The notes under the pieces were generated by a model. It was given only the letters and a program-made list of their open reading frames with translations. It was not told the DNA's origin and ran no database searches. Shown piece after piece: positions 8,724-17,308 of a stretch of DNA of 64,000 bases (position 1 is its first letter; the number at the start of each line of letters is the position of its first letter). The position numbers and the translations under genes were made by a program. The DNA is from CAVTQY01 sp963736975 (lineage in GTDB: Bacteria > Pseudomonadota > Alphaproteobacteria > Acetobacterales > Acetobacteraceae). The stretch covers positions 2,666,001 to 2,730,000 of the forward strand of contig CAVTQY010000001.1 in the NCBI GenBank assembly GCA_963736975.1, given 5' to 3'.

Positions 8724-8821
8724 ATCTGTGTGCATCTGTGGTTCCAGTTTCTGCTCCCCTCAGGGACCGTCGGCGCTGATCGAATGGCCGCAAGGGAATG
8801 GAACCACAGATGCACACAGAT
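8724..8821. repeat. 23-bp perfect inverted repeat with 52-bp spacer
   Basis: The left arm 8724-8746 (begins ATCTGTGTGCATC, ends GGTTCCA) is exactly reverse-complementary to 8799-8821. The second arm is followed by a partial third copy (ACACACAGATGC). The arms are AT-richer than their surroundings. It lies between the ferritin-like gene and the DUF3311 gene and could act as a hairpin at the end of the cnoX operon. Its style resembles the arms around the GxxExxY gene at 30 kb. Confidence 0.9.
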
Positions 8822-8915
8822 ACACACAGATGCGCCCCGCAGCTTGCTGATCGGTTGGTAATCCAAGGGCCTGATGCCTTCAGATCATATCCTATATGAA
8901 CAAGGGAGAGGAAAC

Positions 8916-9110
8916 GTGCAACGTCGCCACTGGCCACGCATACTGCTGGTCATCCCGTTCATCGCCGTGCTTTGGGTTCCGTTCTTCAACCGCGCCGAGC
9001 CCACGCTGTGGTCGTTTCCTTTCTTCTACTGGTACCAACTGCTGTGGATCATCGTCAGCGGCATCGTGATCGGGCTCGTCTATCTGCTCGAACACCGCAC
9101 TGGGTCGTGA
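8916..9110 (+). CDS. DUF3311 small membrane protein
   Basis: A 64-aa protein with two hydrophobic helices (ILLVIPFIAVLWVPFF and YQLLWIIVSGIVIGLVYLL) separated by a short loop with F-Y-W-Y-Q, the DUF3311 pattern. GTG 8916 was chosen because GGGAGAGG lies just upstream; a longer frame from ATG 8874 lacks a ribosome site and would add an uncharacteristic tail. DUF3311 proteins sit directly before MctP-like sodium:solute symporters, as here, and are probably small accessory subunits. Confidence 0.88.
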   Translation: MQRRHWPRILLVIPFIAVLWVPFFNRAEPTLWSFPFFYWYQLLWIIVSGIVIGLVYLLEHRTGS

Positions 9111-9114
9111 TCCG

Positions 9115-10646
9115 ATGAACGGGGTTGCGCTCACCGTCTTCGTGCTGCTGTTCCTGCTGGTGACCTGGCTTGGTTTCGTTGCCGCGCGCTGGCGGCGCGG
9201 CGACCTGACTTTGCTGCATGAATGGGGGCTGGGCGGCCGCCGCTTCGGCACGGTCGTGACGTGGTTCCTGCTCGGCGGCGATCTCTACACCGCTTATACG
9301 TTCATCGCGGTGCCGGCCCTGATGTACGGCGCCGGTGCGTTGGGCTTCTTCGCCGTGCCCTACACGGTGATGATCTATCCGATCCTTTATGTGGTGTTTC
9401 CCCGTCTGTGGGCCGTCTGTCACCGGCATGGGTATGTGACGTCGGCGGATTTCGTCCGCGGGCGCTTCGGCAATCGCTGGCTGGCGCTGGCCATCGGGCT
9501 CACCGGGATGATCGCCACGATGCCGTATATCGCGTTGCAGCTCGTCGGCATGCAGGTGGTGATCGGCGCGCTCGGGTTCACCACGACCAGCCTCGCCGGC
9601 GATTTGCCGCTGATCATCGCGTTCGTTATTCTTGCGGCCTTCACCTACACCTCCGGCCTGCGGGCCCCGGCGATGATAGCCGTGGTGAAGGACCTGCTGA
9701 TCTACATCACGGTGATCGCCGCGATCATCGTGGTGCCGATACAGTTGGGCGGCTTCGGCAAAGTGTTCGGCGCCGTGCCGGCGGCCAAGCTGCTGTTAGC
9801 GCCGCCGCCGGCGGGGTCCTGGGGAACCTACGGAGCGTATGCCACCCTGGCCCTCGGGTCGGCCCTGGCGCTGTTCCTGTATCCGCACTCGATCACCGGC
9901 ATTCTCGGCGCGTCGAGCGGGCGGGTTATCCGACGCAATGCTGCGGTTCTGCCCGCCTATTCGCTGCTGCTGGGGTTACTGGCGTTGCTCGGCTTCATGG
10001 CGCTCGCGGCGGGCCTGGCAAAGCTTCCGGCATTCGCCGGGGGGTTCAAGCTCTACACAAACAATTTCGCCGTGCCGGCGCTGATTTTGTCGGCGTTCCT
10101 TCATGGTTCGTCGGGCTTGCTTTCGCCGCCATCGCGATCGGAGCGCTGGTGCCGGCGGCGATCATGTCGATCGCCACCGCCAATATCTTCACGCGCAACA
10201 TCTATCGGGAGTTCATCCGCCCCGCCTGCACGGATGCCGAGGAAAGCACGGTGGCGAAGATCGCCTCACTGGTGGTGAAGGCAGGCGCCCTGATCTTCGT
10301 GTTTGCGCTGCCGCTGCAATACGCGCTGTGGCTGCAACTTTTGGGCGGCGTGTGGATCATCCAGACGCTGCCGTCGGTGATCCTGGCACTCTACACCCGC
10401 ATGCTGAACGGCTGGGCACTGCTGATCGGCTGGGTGTGCGGCTTCATTCTCGGCACCTGGATGGCTGCCTCGGTGAACTTCGCCCCGGTCTATCCGCTGT
10501 ATCTGTTCGGCACCACGATCCCGTGTTACATCGCGCTCTCTTCGCTGATCGTGAACGTGGTTGTCTCGGTGGTGCTGTCGCTGTTGTTCAATCCGGTGTT
10601 GCCGGACCGCCAGCGCGACGTAACCGTCGCGTCCGATTACGCCTGA
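9115..10646 (+). pseudogene. Sodium:solute symporter, MctP-like (single-base frameshift)
   Basis: Two frames together encode a complete SSS-family transporter of about 510 residues with many hydrophobic helices. Frame one runs from ATG 9115 (MNGVALTVFVLLFLLVTWLG) to about 10095; the second carries FVGLAFAAIAIGALVPAAIM to the stop at 10646. The join is at 10098-10100, where GTTCCTTC is read but GTTCCCTTC would restore the family text SVFPSWFVG. Only one C is missing, and everything else looks well conserved. The DUF3311 partner upstream supports a monocarboxylate/amino-acid symporter role. It may be a genuine disruption or an assembly error. Confidence 0.85.
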
Positions 10647-10726
10647 GGCTCTTCAGGGCCCTGAAAGGGTCTCAATCGCAAAGTAGTGCCGGCCGGCTGA
10701 TTCAGATCCACCGGACGCGCGAGTCC

Positions 10727-10751
10727 ACCTCTCCCGCTGTCCGGGAGAGGT
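10727..10751. repeat. Intergenic hairpin (REP-like), interrupted downstream by an IS
   Basis: ACCTCTCCCG and CGGGAGAGGT form a perfect 10-bp stem around a 5-base loop. The sequence to the right (GTCG) recurs beyond the IS481-type element and continues as GATTGCGAAGCGAACCGGG, so the IS appears to have landed within this repeated intergenic module. Confidence 0.7.
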
Positions 10752-10753
10752 CG

Positions 10754-12144
10754 TGTCCAACCGGCGACATGGGTAACAGAATAGACCGGCGACATGGGTA
10801 ACACTTTTCATCCGTCATCGAACCAGATCGGCTTGCGGTTGTTGTTGGCCCTGTGGGGTTGTGGGCAACGCGCGTGCGTTGTCCACAAATCCACAGGCTA
10901 CCCGACGGCGGCGGCGCCGCGGCTGGCGCAAGCGGCCCTTCGCGTCCAGCAAACCGAGCTCGATCGGGCCATACATCACCCGCCATTCGCCGTCGGCGAT
11001 CGGGTGCAGCCCGACCGGTTCGCCGATCAACGGCTCGCCCAGGAACACCCGCTCGCCACGCCACTTGATCTCGCCGTTCGAGCGCACCTGGCGCACCAGC
11101 TCAACGCCAGGATACTCCGGCGAACACAGCTTGCCGGTGTAGGCGCGCGGGCTCGGCTGATAATGCCGCGCCGGCACTTGCTGGCCCAGCGCCTCGTGCG
11201 GCCGCTCCGCATTGTAACAGCGGCGGAACACCGCGAAGCTGCGGGCCTGCGCCCGCAAGCTCGCCGCCGGCGGGCTTGCCGTCTCCTGCTGCAGCGTCAG
11301 GTGCATCCGCTCGTGCCGACCGTTCTGCTGCGGCGAGCCTGGATCGATCCGATCCGGCCGCACCGAAAGCTTGATCAGCCACACCGATAACCGGCTCAAG
11401 CCGCCGGCGCCGCGTCCGGCAAACGGCGAGCCGTTGTCGCTGCGCAGCGCCATCGGCAGGCCATACTCGCGGAACGCCGCCGCCAGGATCGCCTGCACCG
11501 TCGCGGTATCGGTCCGCCGCACCGCCTGGCAGCGCAACAGATAGCGGCTCCAACTGTCCAACAACGTGAACGGCTCGCAGCGCGCGCCGTCGGCGGTGCG
11601 AAACCAGCCCTTGAAATCGGCCGTCCACACCGCGTTCGGACCCTCGCAGCCGGCAAACGGCGCGCTGCGCGGCGGCACCCGCTCGCGCCGGCGCCGCGGC
11701 ACCGTCAGGCCCGCTTCGTCGAACAACACACCCAAAGTGCTGGCCGCCGGCCACACCACCTGCGGATCGCGCGCCGAAAGCCACGCCCGCAGCTTGCGCG
11801 GCCCCCAGCTCGGGTGCTCCCGCCGCGCCGCTACCGCTGCCTCGGCGATCGACCCCGTCACCTGCCGCGGAGAGTGATGCGGCGCCCGGCTGCGGTCGCA
11901 CAGCCCGGCAAAACCCTCGTTCTCATACCGCTCTATCCACTTGTAACCGGTCTTGCGGCTAACGCCATAGCGCTGGCACAGCTCCGAAATCGAAAGCCCG
12001 TCCTCCTGCCAGCTCACAATCAGCGACATCCGCTCGTCCATGGGTCCGGTCCTCTGCCACGGCATGGGTCACCTCCATGCCAACCAGTAAACCTGTTACC
12101 CATGTCGTCGGGCCAAACTGTCACCTATGTCCCCGGTTCGGACC
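10754..12144 (-). mobile_element. Complete IS481-family insertion sequence
   Basis: An element of about 1391 bp. The left end (10754 on, TGTCCAACCGGCGACATGGG) and the reverse complement of the right end (GGTCCGAACCGGGGACATAG) are similar over about 48 bp; both contain a second internal GACATGGGTAAC motif. The flanking tetranucleotide GTCG is present at 10750-10753 and 12145-12148, a likely target duplication. Removing the element and one GTCG restores a continuous REP-like hairpin module. The transposase is intact, so this copy may still be mobile. Confidence 0.85.
10815..12041 (-). CDS. IS481-family transposase
   Basis: A 408-aa protein; start ATG 12041 (MDERMSLIVSWQEDG) with GAGG 10 nt upstream. 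The N-terminal helix-turn-helix reads LSISELCQRYGVSRKTGYKW. The rve/DDE integrase core has AVWTADFKGWF (first Asp), LRSDNGSPFA (second Asp) and GSPQQNGRHERMH (Glu), followed by the usual FRRCYNAERPHEALGQ. All three catalytic residues are present and no stop interrupts the frame. It lies inside clear terminal inverted repeats. Confidence 0.95.
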   Translation of the reverse strand: MDERMSLIVSWQEDGLSISELCQRYGVSRKTGYKWIERYENEGFAGLCDRSRAPHHSPRQVTGSIAEAAVAARREHPSWGPRKLRAWLSARDPQVVWPAASTLGVLFDEAGLTVPRRRRERVPPRSAPFAGCEGPNAVWTADFKGWFRTADGARCEPFTLLDSWSRYLLRCQAVRRTDTATVQAILAAAFREYGLPMALRSDNGSPFAGRGAGGLSRLSVWLIKLSVRPDRIDPGSPQQNGRHERMHLTLQQETASPPAASLRAQARSFAVFRRCYNAERPHEALGQQVPARHYQPSPRAYTGKLCSPEYPGVELVRQVRSNGEIKWRGERVFLGEPLIGEPVGLHPIADGEWRVMYGPIELGLLDAKGRLRQPRRRRRRVACGFVDNARALPTTPQGQQQPQADLVR

Positions 12145-12148
12145 GTCG

Positions 12149-12466
12149 GATTGCGAAGCGAACCGGGTGAGGGTGCCGGGCGCGAAGTCCTCATCCGCGC
12201 GCTGTGCGCGGGAAGACCTGACTGGCGGCCTCACAACCGCGGCGTGCCGCCATCGATTATTGGAACCGACGAGCGTAGCGAACCGCGCACACCATTAGCT
12301 AGGACGTTCCGACCCCCTTTTGCCGCTCCCGAGAGCCGCCCTTCGTTGCGGTAACGTCGCGTCGCCTCTGCGCCCACTTCAGCCATTCAGCTGAAAGTCG
12401 GCGGGTCTTGCCCTGAAGCGGTGATGGCCGATAGAGAAGATTTCGCGTAATCAGCCACGAAGCCAA
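12149..12466. other. Intergenic stretch upstream of the methyltransferase operon
   Basis: The first ~60 bp is the right half of the REP-like module split by the IS. The rest has no credible gene. The promoter of the downstream operon should lie here, but I cannot point to convincing -35/-10 boxes, and the ribosome site before ATG 12467 is weak. Confidence 0.5.
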
Positions 12467-15248
12467 ATGAACGCCGTTGAGATTGAAGAAGCCATATCCG
12501 CCCTCGCCGAGCAGACGTTCGACGCGGAGGAGTTTCCGTTCGCCTTCCTGCAAGCCTTCGGCAACAAGGAGACAACACTCAAACGCCTGCGCAAAGGCGA
12601 GTCGAACAAGTCCGACCTGGGCGGCGTCCTTCAGACCAACAACATCCATATCGCCGTCGCCGCCCCAGGCGAGGTCACGAAGGCCGTAGGCGCGTTAAAG
12701 GCCAGCCCGGCGACCGTCAGAGCCAAGGCAAAGTTCGTTTTGGCGACGGACGGGGAGACGCTCGAGGCCGAGGATCTGGCGAGTGGCGAGACAGTCGCCT
12801 GCGCCTATGCCGATTTCCCGAACCATTTCGGCTTTTTCCTGCCGCTTGCCGGCATCACGACCGTCAGGCAGATCAGCGAGAACGCCTTCGACATCCGGGC
12901 CACCAGCCGCCTGAACAGGCTTTACGTCGAGCTTCTGAAGGATAATCCCGAATGGGGCACGGCCCAGCGCCGCGCCGACATGAACCATTTCATGGCGCGG
13001 CTGATCTTCTGCTTTTTCGCCGAAGACACCGACATCTTCAACGGCACCGGCCTGTTCACGGCGACGGTCGAGCAGATGAGCGCGCGGGACTCATCCAATA
13101 CCCATGAGGTGATCGGCGCGCTGTTTCGCGCCATGAATACGAAGATCGCGGATCGCGCTGCCGCCAAGCTGCCTCGTTGGGCCGATGGTTTTCCTTATGT
13201 GAACGGCGGGCTTTTTTCCGGCCGCATGGACGTGCCGCGTTTCAGCCGTATCGCACGCTCCTACCTGCTTCACATCGGCAATCTCGATTGGACGAAGATC
13301 AACCCCGACATCTTTGGCTCGATGATCCAAGCGGTCGCGGAGGATGAGGAGCGCGGCGCGCTCGGGATGCATTATACCAGCGTGCCGAACATCCTGAAGG
13401 TACTCAATCCGCTCTTCCTCGACCATTTGCGGGCACGGCTTGAGGAAGCGGCCGACAATCCCCGCATGTTGCTAAACCTGCGCAAGCGCATATCGCGGAT
13501 CAGGGTCTTCGACCCGGCCTGCGGCAGCGGCAATTTCCTTGTCATCGCCTACAAGGAAATGCGGGCGATGGAGGCGGAGATTAACAAGCGACGCGGCGAA
13601 GCTGATCGAGTTTCGGAAATTCCCCTCACGAATTTCCGTGGCATCGAGTTGCGCGACTTCCCCGCCGAGATCGCGCGTCTCGCCCTTATCATCGCGGAAT
13701 TTCAGTGCGATGTGCTCTATCGCGGTCAGAAACTCGCTCTTGCGGAATTTCTGCCGCTCGACGCGCAGAACTGGATCACTCGTGGCAACGCATTGCGGCT
13801 TAATTGGCTGACTATCTGTCGGCCGACAGGAACGGGCGTGAAACTGCACGCCGACGACCTTCTGAATACACCATTGGATCAAACGCAAATTGACTTCGAG
13901 AATGAAGGTGGTGAGACGTATATTTGCAGCAATCCGCCTTACCTCGGTTTCACATGGCAATCGCCAGAGCAGAAATCCGACCTACAAGCAATATTTGAAG
14001 GACGGACTCAGAGTTGGAAGTCTCTCGACTATGTAGCCGGGTGGTTTATGAAGGCTTCTGACTACGGCACGCGAGCCAACGCCGTGACCGCTTTCGTGGC
14101 GACAAACTCCATCTGCCAAGGTGAGCAGGTGCCAATTCTATGGCCGCTAATCTTTGAAACCGGCCATGAAATCTCCTTTGCTCATAGATCGTTTAAGTGG
14201 GCAAATCTCGCGAGCTACAATGCAGGCGTAACTGTTAGCGTTATCGGGATATCAAACCATGCAAGTAGACCCCGTCGTCTTTATTCAATCGCAGACGACG
14301 GGACCGTCATCGTCAAGGAAGTCGAACTCATAAACGCTTACCTGGTGCCCGGGCCCAACGTCATAGTCAAAGCGGCATCCCGGACGCCAGCGGATAGAGC
14401 CCCTATGGTTTGGGGCAACAAGCCGTCCGACGGTGGAAACTTAATTTTGTCGGCATCAGAAGCGAGCGAAGCGATAAGACGTGAACCATTCTTGTCCAAG
14501 TTAATACTCGATTTCGTTGGCTCGCAGGAATTTGTGAAAGGGATAGTTAGGAGATGTATTTGGATTGAGGATGACGAAGTTGATGCAGCCTCGATGTCTA
14601 CTTTCATCACAGACCGTTTTTCAGCTGTCCAAGCTATGAGAACGGCAAGCGCAGCCGCGTCTACACAAGATTATGCCGACAAATGTCACAGGTTCAGACA
14701 AATCCAAGGGCGCGGGACACACTATTCTGTTGTCGTTCCAAAGGTCACCTCTGAGTCGCGTCCATACCTTCCTGTAGGGATTCTCTCTTCGCATACGATT
14801 TGTCTCTGATAATGCTTTTGCACTGTACGACGCTCCTATTTGGACCGTGGCGTTCATAGCGTCTCGGTTGCATATGGTTTGGGTGCAAACCGTTTGCGGG
14901 CAGCTAGAGACTCGTCTGCGTTACTCCAACACGATGGGTTGGAATGCTTTTCCGTTTCCGATGCTTACCGAGAAAAACAAGGCCGACCTGACTCGCTGCG
15001 CCGAGGACATCCTGCTGGCGCGCGAGGCGCATTTTCCGGCGACGATCGCCGATCTTTATGACCCGGAGAACATGCCCGCCGACTTGCGGGAGGCCCACGA
15101 GCGCAACGACGAGGTGCTTGAGCGCATCTATATTGGCCGGCAATTCCGCAACGACACCGAGCGGCTGGAAAAGCTGTTCGAGCTTTACACCAAGATGGCC
15201 GCAGGACAGCGCACGACGAGGAAACGCAAGGCGGGGGCACGCGCATGA
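12467..15248 (+). pseudogene. MmeI-family N6-adenine DNA methyltransferase (one-base frameshift near 14800)
   Basis: About 927 residues in two frames. ATG 12467 leads through an MmeI-like N-terminal domain, the spacer LIFCFFAEDTDIFNGTGL, SAM motif I FDPACGSGNF (about residue 348), the catalytic SNPPYLGF (NPPY at about 489) and NSICQGEQVPILWPL. From about 600 follows a target-recognition-like region. At 14798-14801 an extra T stops the first frame; the other frame continues NAFALYDAPIWTVAFIASRL, then HMVWVQTVCGQLETRLRYSN, the MmeI C-terminal landmark, to 15248. In MmeI the N-terminal nuclease carries D-x9-E-x-K; here the corresponding stretch reads IHIAVAAPGEV, so cleavage by this subunit is doubtful. 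The stop overlaps the helicase ATG by 4 bp. It probably modifies host DNA for the downstream nuclease pair. Confidence 0.85.
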
Positions 15249-17308
15249 CCGACGAAAGGAAATCAATCCCCTCCGTCTCGGTCTGCTACGCCCACAACGG
15301 CAGCTCGACCAGGACCAACGCGCTTGGCATGCGGCCGATGCAAGAGCGCGCCTATGAGAAACGGGGCGAACAATACCTTCTCATTAAGTCGCCGCCGGCC
15401 TCCGGCAAGAGCCGCGCGCTCATGTTTATCGCACTGGACAAACTCTACAATCAGGGACTCCGTCAGGCGATCATCGTCGTGCCTGAGAAATCGATCGGCG
15501 CGAATTTTCATGACGAACCGCTGACACGGTTCGGTTTCTGGGCGGACTGGCATTTCGAGCCCAGGTGGAACCTCTGCGACGCACCTGGCTCGGACAACGG
15601 CGGCAAGATCAACTCGGTCGAGGCCTTCCTGCAAAGCTCGGACAAGGTGCTGGTCTGCACGCATGCCACCTTCCGGTTCGCGGTGGACAAGTTCGGGGTG
15701 GAGGCGTTCAACGGCCGGCTGATCGCGGTGGACGAGTTCCACCACGTCTCCGCCAACCCCGATAACAAGCTCGGCCTGCATCTGGGGCAGTTCATCACCC
15801 GCGACCGCGCACATATCGTGGCGATGACCGGCTCCTACTTCAGGGGTGATGCCGAAGCGGTGCTCGCCCCGCAAGATGAGGCGAAGTTCGATATGGTCAC
15901 CTACACCTACTACGAGCAGCTCAACGGATATGAGTACCTGAAGCAGCTCGACATCGGCTACTTCTTCTACGCGGGCTCCTATGCAGACGACATACTGAAG
16001 GTGCTCGACCCCGCCGAGAAGACGATCGTTCACATCCCGAGCGTCAACTCGCGGGAGAGCACGAAGGACAAGATCAAGGAGGTCGAGCACATCATCGAGG
16101 AACTGGGCGAATGGCAGGGGACCGACCCCGCGACCGGCTTCCAATTGGTCAAGAGGCCGGATGGCCGGGTCCTGCGGATCGCCGACCTGGTTGACGACGA
16201 TCCCGCAAAGCGGGATCGGGTTTCTGCCGCGCTGAAGGACCAGGCGCAGAAGAACAACCGGGACTATGTGGACATCATCATCGCACTTGGCATGGCGAAG
16301 GAGGGCTTCGACTGGATCTGGTGCGAGCACGCGCTGACAGTTGGTTACCGGTCGAGCCTCACTGAGATCGTGCAGATAATCGGCCGCACGACCCGCGACG
16401 CTCCGGGCAAGACCCGTGCGCGTTTCACCAATCTGATCGCCGAGCCGGACGCCTCTGAGGAAGCCGTTACGGAAGCCGTCAACGACACACTGAAGGCGAT
16501 CGCGGCGAGCCTGTTGATGGAGCAGGTGCTGGCGCCCCGCTTCGAGTTCAAACCGAAGAACCCGAACAGCGGCCCGACCGCTGGCTTCGACTATGGCGAA
16601 GGCGGGTACGATCCGAACAAGTGCAATGTCGGATTCAGCGAGGAACAAGGCCGGTTCGAGATCGAGATCAAAGGCCTTGCCACGCCCAAGAGCAAGGAGG
16701 CACAGCGTATCTGCCAACAGGATCTGAACGAGGTCATAGCGACCTTTGTTCAGGACAGGAGCACGATCGAGCGTGGGATTTTCGACACCGAGCTGGTTCC
16801 CGAGGAGCTGACCCAGCTCCGCATGGGCAAGATCGTCAAGGACAAGTATCCCGAGCTGGATGAGGAGGATCAGGAGGCCATCCGCCAGCACGCTGTCGCG
16901 GCCCTTAACCTCACGCAGAAGGCCAAGGAGACCGCCGCGGGCGGCGCTGCCGGCGAGGGCGAGAGCAGCCCCAACACCACCTTCGTTGATGGTGTGCGCA
17001 GGTTCGCCATGGACGTGCGCGATCTGGACATCGACCTGATCGACCGCATCAATCCGTTCGGGGAGGCTTACGCTATCCTCGCCAAGACCATGAGCGAGGA
17101 GAGCCTGAAGCACATCGCGGCTGTCATCGCGGCCAAGCACATCAACCTGACGATGGAAGAGGCGCGGGAACTCGCCAAGCGGGCATTGAAGTTCAAGCAG
17201 GAGCGAGGCCGGCTGCCTTCGATCACGTCGCCGGACGCCTGGGAGAAACGCATGGCCGAGGGTGTGGCCTTCCTCGCCCGCATTAAGGCGGAGGCCGCGC
17301 GTGGATAA
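15245..17308 (+). CDS. SF2 DEAD/DEAH-type helicase of a restriction/defence operon
   Basis: A 687-aa protein. Walker A is SPPASGKSRA at residues 49-58, motif II is D-E-F-H at 163-166 (VDEFHHV), motif III MTGSYF follows, and motif VI is QIIGRTTRD around residues 377-385, so both RecA-like lobes are present. The ~280 residues after them are charged and helical without a recognised enzymatic motif and may contact DNA or partners. It resembles helicase/translocase subunits of type I/III restriction and related systems. ATG 15245 overlaps the methyltransferase stop (ATGA), and its own stop overlaps the GTG of the nuclease gene by 8 bp, giving a strictly coupled operon. The frame is intact. Confidence 0.88.
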   Translation: MTDERKSIPSVSVCYAHNGSSTRTNALGMRPMQERAYEKRGEQYLLIKSPPASGKSRALMFIALDKLYNQGLRQAIIVVPEKSIGANFHDEPLTRFGFWADWHFEPRWNLCDAPGSDNGGKINSVEAFLQSSDKVLVCTHATFRFAVDKFGVEAFNGRLIAVDEFHHVSANPDNKLGLHLGQFITRDRAHIVAMTGSYFRGDAEAVLAPQDEAKFDMVTYTYYEQLNGYEYLKQLDIGYFFYAGSYADDILKVLDPAEKTIVHIPSVNSRESTKDKIKEVEHIIEELGEWQGTDPATGFQLVKRPDGRVLRIADLVDDDPAKRDRVSAALKDQAQKNNRDYVDIIIALGMAKEGFDWIWCEHALTVGYRSSLTEIVQIIGRTTRDAPGKTRARFTNLIAEPDASEEAVTEAVNDTLKAIAASLLMEQVLAPRFEFKPKNPNSGPTAGFDYGEGGYDPNKCNVGFSEEQGRFEIEIKGLATPKSKEAQRICQQDLNEVIATFVQDRSTIERGIFDTELVPEELTQLRMGKIVKDKYPELDEEDQEAIRQHAVAALNLTQKAKETAAGGAAGEGESSPNTTFVDGVRRFAMDVRDLDIDLIDRINPFGEAYAILAKTMSEESLKHIAAVIAAKHINLTMEEARELAKRALKFKQERGRLPSITSPDAWEKRMAEGVAFLARIKAEAARG

